NCBI GenBank assembly: GCA_018827685.1
Contig: JAHJXD010000063.1
Span: 1 to 6,655, forward strand
Source: Patescibacteria group bacterium
GTDB lineage: Bacteria; Patescibacteriota; Patescibacteriia; Patescibacteriales; GWC2-42-12
Direction: 5' to 3'
Length of the DNA: 6,655 nucleotides
Shown here: piece by piece, positions 4,427 through 6,655 of the stretch
Layout of the letters: each line of letters begins with the position of its first letter
Numbering within the stretch: the first letter of the stretch is position 1
The notes under the pieces: model-generated
The model's database searches: none
What the model saw: only the letters and a program-made list of their open reading frames with translations
Told to the model about the DNA's origin: nothing
Position numbers and translations under genes: made by a program

Positions 4427-5464
4427 TTATACCTCAACTTCTCGCGCTTCTACTTCTGATAAAATTCTTTTTCTGATTTCTTTCATCAATTTTTTATCAG
4501 CGCGTAAAAATTTTTTGGAGTTTTCTCTTCCTGCGCCTAATTTTATGTCGCCGTAACTGTAGGAATTGCCTGATTTATTAACCACATTGTTGACTACGCC
4601 AGTATCTAATAAATCGCCAGAGATAGAAATGCCTTCATTATACATAATATCAAATTCGCACGCCCTAAACGGCGCAGCCACTTTATTTTTAACCACTTTG
4701 GCTTTGACGCGGTTACCGATAATTTTATCGCCCTGTTTAATTTGGGCCGCGCGCCTTACTTCAATTCTAACTGAAGAGTAAAATTTTAAGGCCGTGCCGC
4801 CGGTAGTGGTTTCTGGATTGCCAAAAAAGACACCGATTTTCATTCTGATCTGATTGATAAAAATAACCACGGTTTTAGTCTTAGAAATAATACCGGTTAA
4901 TTTTCTTAAGGCCTGACTCATTAATCTGGCCTGGAGTCCCATATGAGAATCTCCCATCTCGCCTTCAATTTCTTTTTGCGGCACTAAGGCGGCGACTGAA
5001 TCAACTACTACTACGTCAACCGCATTGGACCTGACTAAAGTTTCCAATATTTCTAAAGCCTGTTCGCCTGTATCAGGTTGGCTGATTAACATTTCTTTAA
5101 CATTAATGCCTATTTTTGCGGCATATTCCGGGTCTAAAGCATGCTCAGCGTCAATAAAAGCGGCAATACCGCCAGTTTTCTGCACTTCGGCGATAATATG
5201 TTGAGCTAAAGTCGTCTTGCCGCTAGCTTCTGGGCCAAAGATTTCTATGATGCGGCCGCGTGGCACGCCGTTTATACCTAAAGCTATATCTAACGACAAA
5301 CAACCTGTCGGCACAGCGTCAATGTCTGATTTTTTAGCGTCGCCAAATCTCATAATCGCGCCTTCGCCGTATTTTTCCTTGATTTGTTTTATCGCAGACT
5401 CAGTTGCCTGCATTTTTTCATCAAATTCACATTTTTCCTTGTCAGGTTTAATTTTTGTGTCCAT
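4427..5464 (-). CDS. recA: RecA recombinase
   Basis: RecA forms filaments on single-stranded DNA and catalyses strand exchange in recombinational repair. The 345-residue protein is of standard length and intact: an N-terminal polymerisation helix (about 18-45), Walker A GPEASGKTT (77-85), catalytic Glu107 within FIDAEHALDP (103-112), Walker B VDVVVVDSVAAL (149-160), loop L1 near 162-172, and loop L2 within NQIRMKIGVFFGNPETTTGG (204-223). The C-terminal region is present, though the tail is basic/acidic mixed rather than strongly acidic. There is no intein. The ATG at 5464 fits the family start and has no Shine-Dalgarno. It lies downstream of a RodZ-like gene but has its own upstream gap of 109 bp with promoter-like elements. 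No LexA/SOS operator of the Gram-positive or E. coli type is recognisable there. Confidence 0.97.
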   Translation of the reverse strand: MDTKIKPDKEKCEFDEKMQATESAIKQIKEKYGEGAIMRFGDAKKSDIDAVPTGCLSLDIALGINGVPRGRIIEIFGPEASGKTTLAQHIIAEVQKTGGIAAFIDAEHALDPEYAAKIGINVKEMLISQPDTGEQALEILETLVRSNAVDVVVVDSVAALVPQKEIEGEMGDSHMGLQARLMSQALRKLTGIISKTKTVVIFINQIRMKIGVFFGNPETTTGGTALKFYSSVRIEVRRAAQIKQGDKIIGNRVKAKVVKNKVAAPFRACEFDIMYNEGISISGDLLDTGVVNNVVNKSGNSYSYGDIKLGAGRENSKKFLRADKKLMKEIRKRILSEVEAREVEV

Positions 5465-5485
5465 ATAAATTATTTAATAAATTAA

Positions 5486-5504
5486 AATAGGTGCAAAACC
5501 TACT
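5486..5504 (-). promoter_or_regulatory. Small hairpin in the recA leader
   Basis: On the minus strand AGTAGGT (5504-5498) pairs with ACCTATT (5492-5486) around the loop TTTGC, giving 7 pairs including one G-U, 21 nt before the recA start. An upstream CCCCTATAG offers a competing partner for TAGG. The stem is short and could be fortuitous. Confidence 0.25.
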
Positions 5505-5531
5505 GGTTATCTATAGGGGTCACAGCCTCTT

Positions 5532-5553
5532 ATTATAATAGACTTTTATACCA
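5532..5553 (-). promoter_or_regulatory. Candidate -10 elements for recA
   Basis: Two elements are visible on the minus strand: an extended -10 TGGTATAAA (5553-5545) and a perfect TATAAT (5537-5532). Neither has a convincing -35 at 16-18 bp; TTTACA lies 20 bp before the second. Either would give a recA leader of about 60-75 nt. Confidence 0.4.
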
Positions 5554-5573
5554 TGCTTGTAAAGTAAAATAAA

Positions 5574-6248
5574 TTATTTTTTAACTAAAATCTGTCTAAT
5601 AACCGTGCTGCTGCGGCTGTGTTGTTTGTTGGCAGTTATGGTGAGAATATTAATGCCATTTTTCAGGCTAATAATTTGGGAAAAACCGCCATTTTTATCA
5701 GTTAAGACGGTTTGACCATTGATTATCAAGCTGGCCTCGGCTTCAGTTTGGCCCGCTATTTGCAAAGAAGTTTGGTTAGTGGTTAAATCAGCCAAGGGGC
5801 TATTTATAATTAGTAATGGCGGTGAAATTATTTTATTAACGCGGTAGCCCAAATAAATAAAACAAACGCAGATAGTTAAAAAAATTAAAATGTTTTTTAA
5901 AATTTTAGGCATGGCTAAAAGGTAGTATTTTTTTATAACTTGTTTTGAAAATATTTCTTTTTGCCTTTTTGGCTCTAAAATATTAATTTCGGCTTCATAG
6001 TCCAAGACTAATTTTTTATAGTCCAGACTTAAAAAAAGCGCGTATTCGCGCAAAAAATTTTTTTCATAAACTCCGTGAGGCAGTTTCTCGTATTCGCCTT
6101 TTTCTAAAGCTATTAAATATTTTTCATTGATGTTTAATCTCTTGGCGATTTGGCAGAGCTTTAATTTTTTGGCTTGCCTGGCGCTGCGCAACTGTTCAGA
6201 AACTGTCTCGCTGTCCAAATAGATTTTATTGGATGTGAATAAATTCAC
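5574..6248 (-). CDS. RodZ-like membrane protein: cytoplasmic HTH, one TM helix, external beta domain
   Basis: Residues 13-78 form a RodZ-type helix-turn-helix (HTH_25): VSEQLRSARQAKKLKLCQIA, then KYLIALEKGEYEKLPHGVY and FLREYALFLSLD. In RodZ this domain binds the MreB cytoskeleton from the cytoplasm. A basic juxtamembrane segment (93-119) leads into one transmembrane helix (about 117-137). The outer part (143-224) is an Ig-like or glucodextranase-B-like beta domain with NSPLADLTTNQTSLQIAGQT and repeated hydrophobic strands. The start is GTG at 6248, 3 bp after the stop of the upstream pilin-like gene, so the two are probably co-transcribed. The product is 224 residues, shorter than E. coli RodZ. 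No MreB is encoded in the window, so a shape-related role is inferred from architecture only. Proximity to recA is reminiscent of the ymfM-recA region of Firmicutes. Confidence 0.75.
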   Translation of the reverse strand: MNLFTSNKIYLDSETVSEQLRSARQAKKLKLCQIAKRLNINEKYLIALEKGEYEKLPHGVYEKNFLREYALFLSLDYKKLVLDYEAEINILEPKRQKEIFSKQVIKKYYLLAMPKILKNILIFLTICVCFIYLGYRVNKIISPPLLIINSPLADLTTNQTSLQIAGQTEAEASLIINGQTVLTDKNGGFSQIISLKNGINILTITANKQHSRSSTVIRQILVKK

Positions 6249-6251
6249 TGA

Positions 6252-6655
6252 TTATTTTTTAGTTTTGTTAATAAACCAATCAGAAGTAAACCAACTTGAC
6301 CCTTTGAGAGGCTGGGTTATGTCCAAAGATTGGTAAACAAAGTAAATTATCATATAACTGGTAAAAACAATAGTTAGGCCGATAACCGCGCCGATTAAAG
6401 TTTGTTTACCGCGCGTCACCCATTCAGGATTGCCGGCTGATAGCATCATCATTAGTCCGCCGGCCACGAAAGCCAGCAAAGCTAAAGAACCAACTATGCT
6501 AAGTATAAAAGTTGATATTTTTAAAGCAACACTTACCATATCATTTAAAGAGTAGTTGCCGCAATTAGAACTATTACATGCTGCGCCTGGGACGCTTTCT
6601 TTGTCTGGCAAAAGACCATCATCTGCATTTACTATTAAAACAGAAATAGAAAAAA
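6252..6655 (-). CDS. VirB2/TrbC-like pilin membrane protein, 5' end cut by window edge
   Basis: The frame is open to the right edge, so the start lies outside the window. The first visible residues, FSISVLIVNADDG, look like the end of a signal peptide with cleavage after VNA. A short external segment with two cysteines (CNSSNC) follows. Next come a first hydrophobic helix (roughly LKISTFILSIVGSLALLAFV and onward), the conserved loop SAGNPEWVTRGKQTL and a second helix (GAVIGLTIVFTSYMIIYFV). The G-G-L-x(n)-AGNPE-x-V-x-x-GK pattern is that of the small type IV secretion pilin-like family (VirB2/TrbC) that is very common in candidate-phyla bacteria. After the second helix lies a 25-residue tail rich in Trp, Ser and Lys. 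A TTG at 6611 is not needed as a start. Role as a pilus subunit is inferred from the family; it may serve another membrane function. Confidence 0.75.
   Translation of the reverse strand, partial: FSISVLIVNADDGLLPDKESVPGAACNSSNCGNYSLNDMVSVALKISTFILSIVGSLALLAFVAGGLMMMLSAGNPEWVTRGKQTLIGAVIGLTIVFTSYMIIYFVYQSLDITQPLKGSSWFTSDWFINKTKK

Overview
The window looks like a piece of a small, AT-rich bacterial genome from the Candidate Phyla Radiation (Patescibacteria, most likely a Parcubacteria-type lineage). The reasons are: tightly packed genes, a VirB2/TrbC-like pilin of the kind found throughout that group, a ribosomal protein S6 with a long charged tail, no rplI after rpsR, no recognisable Shine-Dalgarno sequence before any gene, and a tRNA gene with no encoded CCA. 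Nine genes use TAA or TGA stops with the standard code. There is no sign of UGA recoding.

Left part (1-2273, minus strand). A DUF4325 (STAS-like) gene runs off the left edge. It is preceded by a GHKL-type ATPase gene, so the two form a candidate partner-switching pair. A consensus extended -10 element sits so close to the ATPase start that its mRNA should be leaderless. Upstream lie a stretch that looks like the orphan end of a small DNA-binding protein, a complete tRNA-Val(UAC), the broken 5' half of a second tRNA, and tgt (tRNA-guanine transglycosylase). This Tgt keeps its catalytic residues but has lost all four zinc ligands. It also carries an insertion encoded by a 7-bp tandem repeat.

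Middle (2241-4415). A 339-bp divergent intergenic region holds a short open frame that overlaps the alternative tgt start, and a consensus promoter (TTGACA-16-TATAAT) firing rightward into rpsF-ssb-rpsR-efp. This operon supplies the S6:S18 pair of the 30S platform, single-strand DNA-binding protein, and elongation factor P with an arginine at the loop tip.

Right part (4427-6655, minus strand). The transcription order is a VirB2-like pilin (cut by the right edge), a RodZ-like membrane protein with a cytoplasmic helix-turn-helix and an external beta domain, then recA. The RodZ-recA proximity resembles the ymfM-pgsA-cinA-recA order of Firmicutes. recA converges on efp with only 11 bp between their stop codons.

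Most of the window is housekeeping. The parts least explained by known annotation are the ATPase/DUF4325 pair with its unusual promoters, the zinc-less Tgt with its upstream open frame, and the tRNA-associated debris at 823-1117. I see no CRISPR array, insertion sequence, rRNA or convincing intrinsic terminator.
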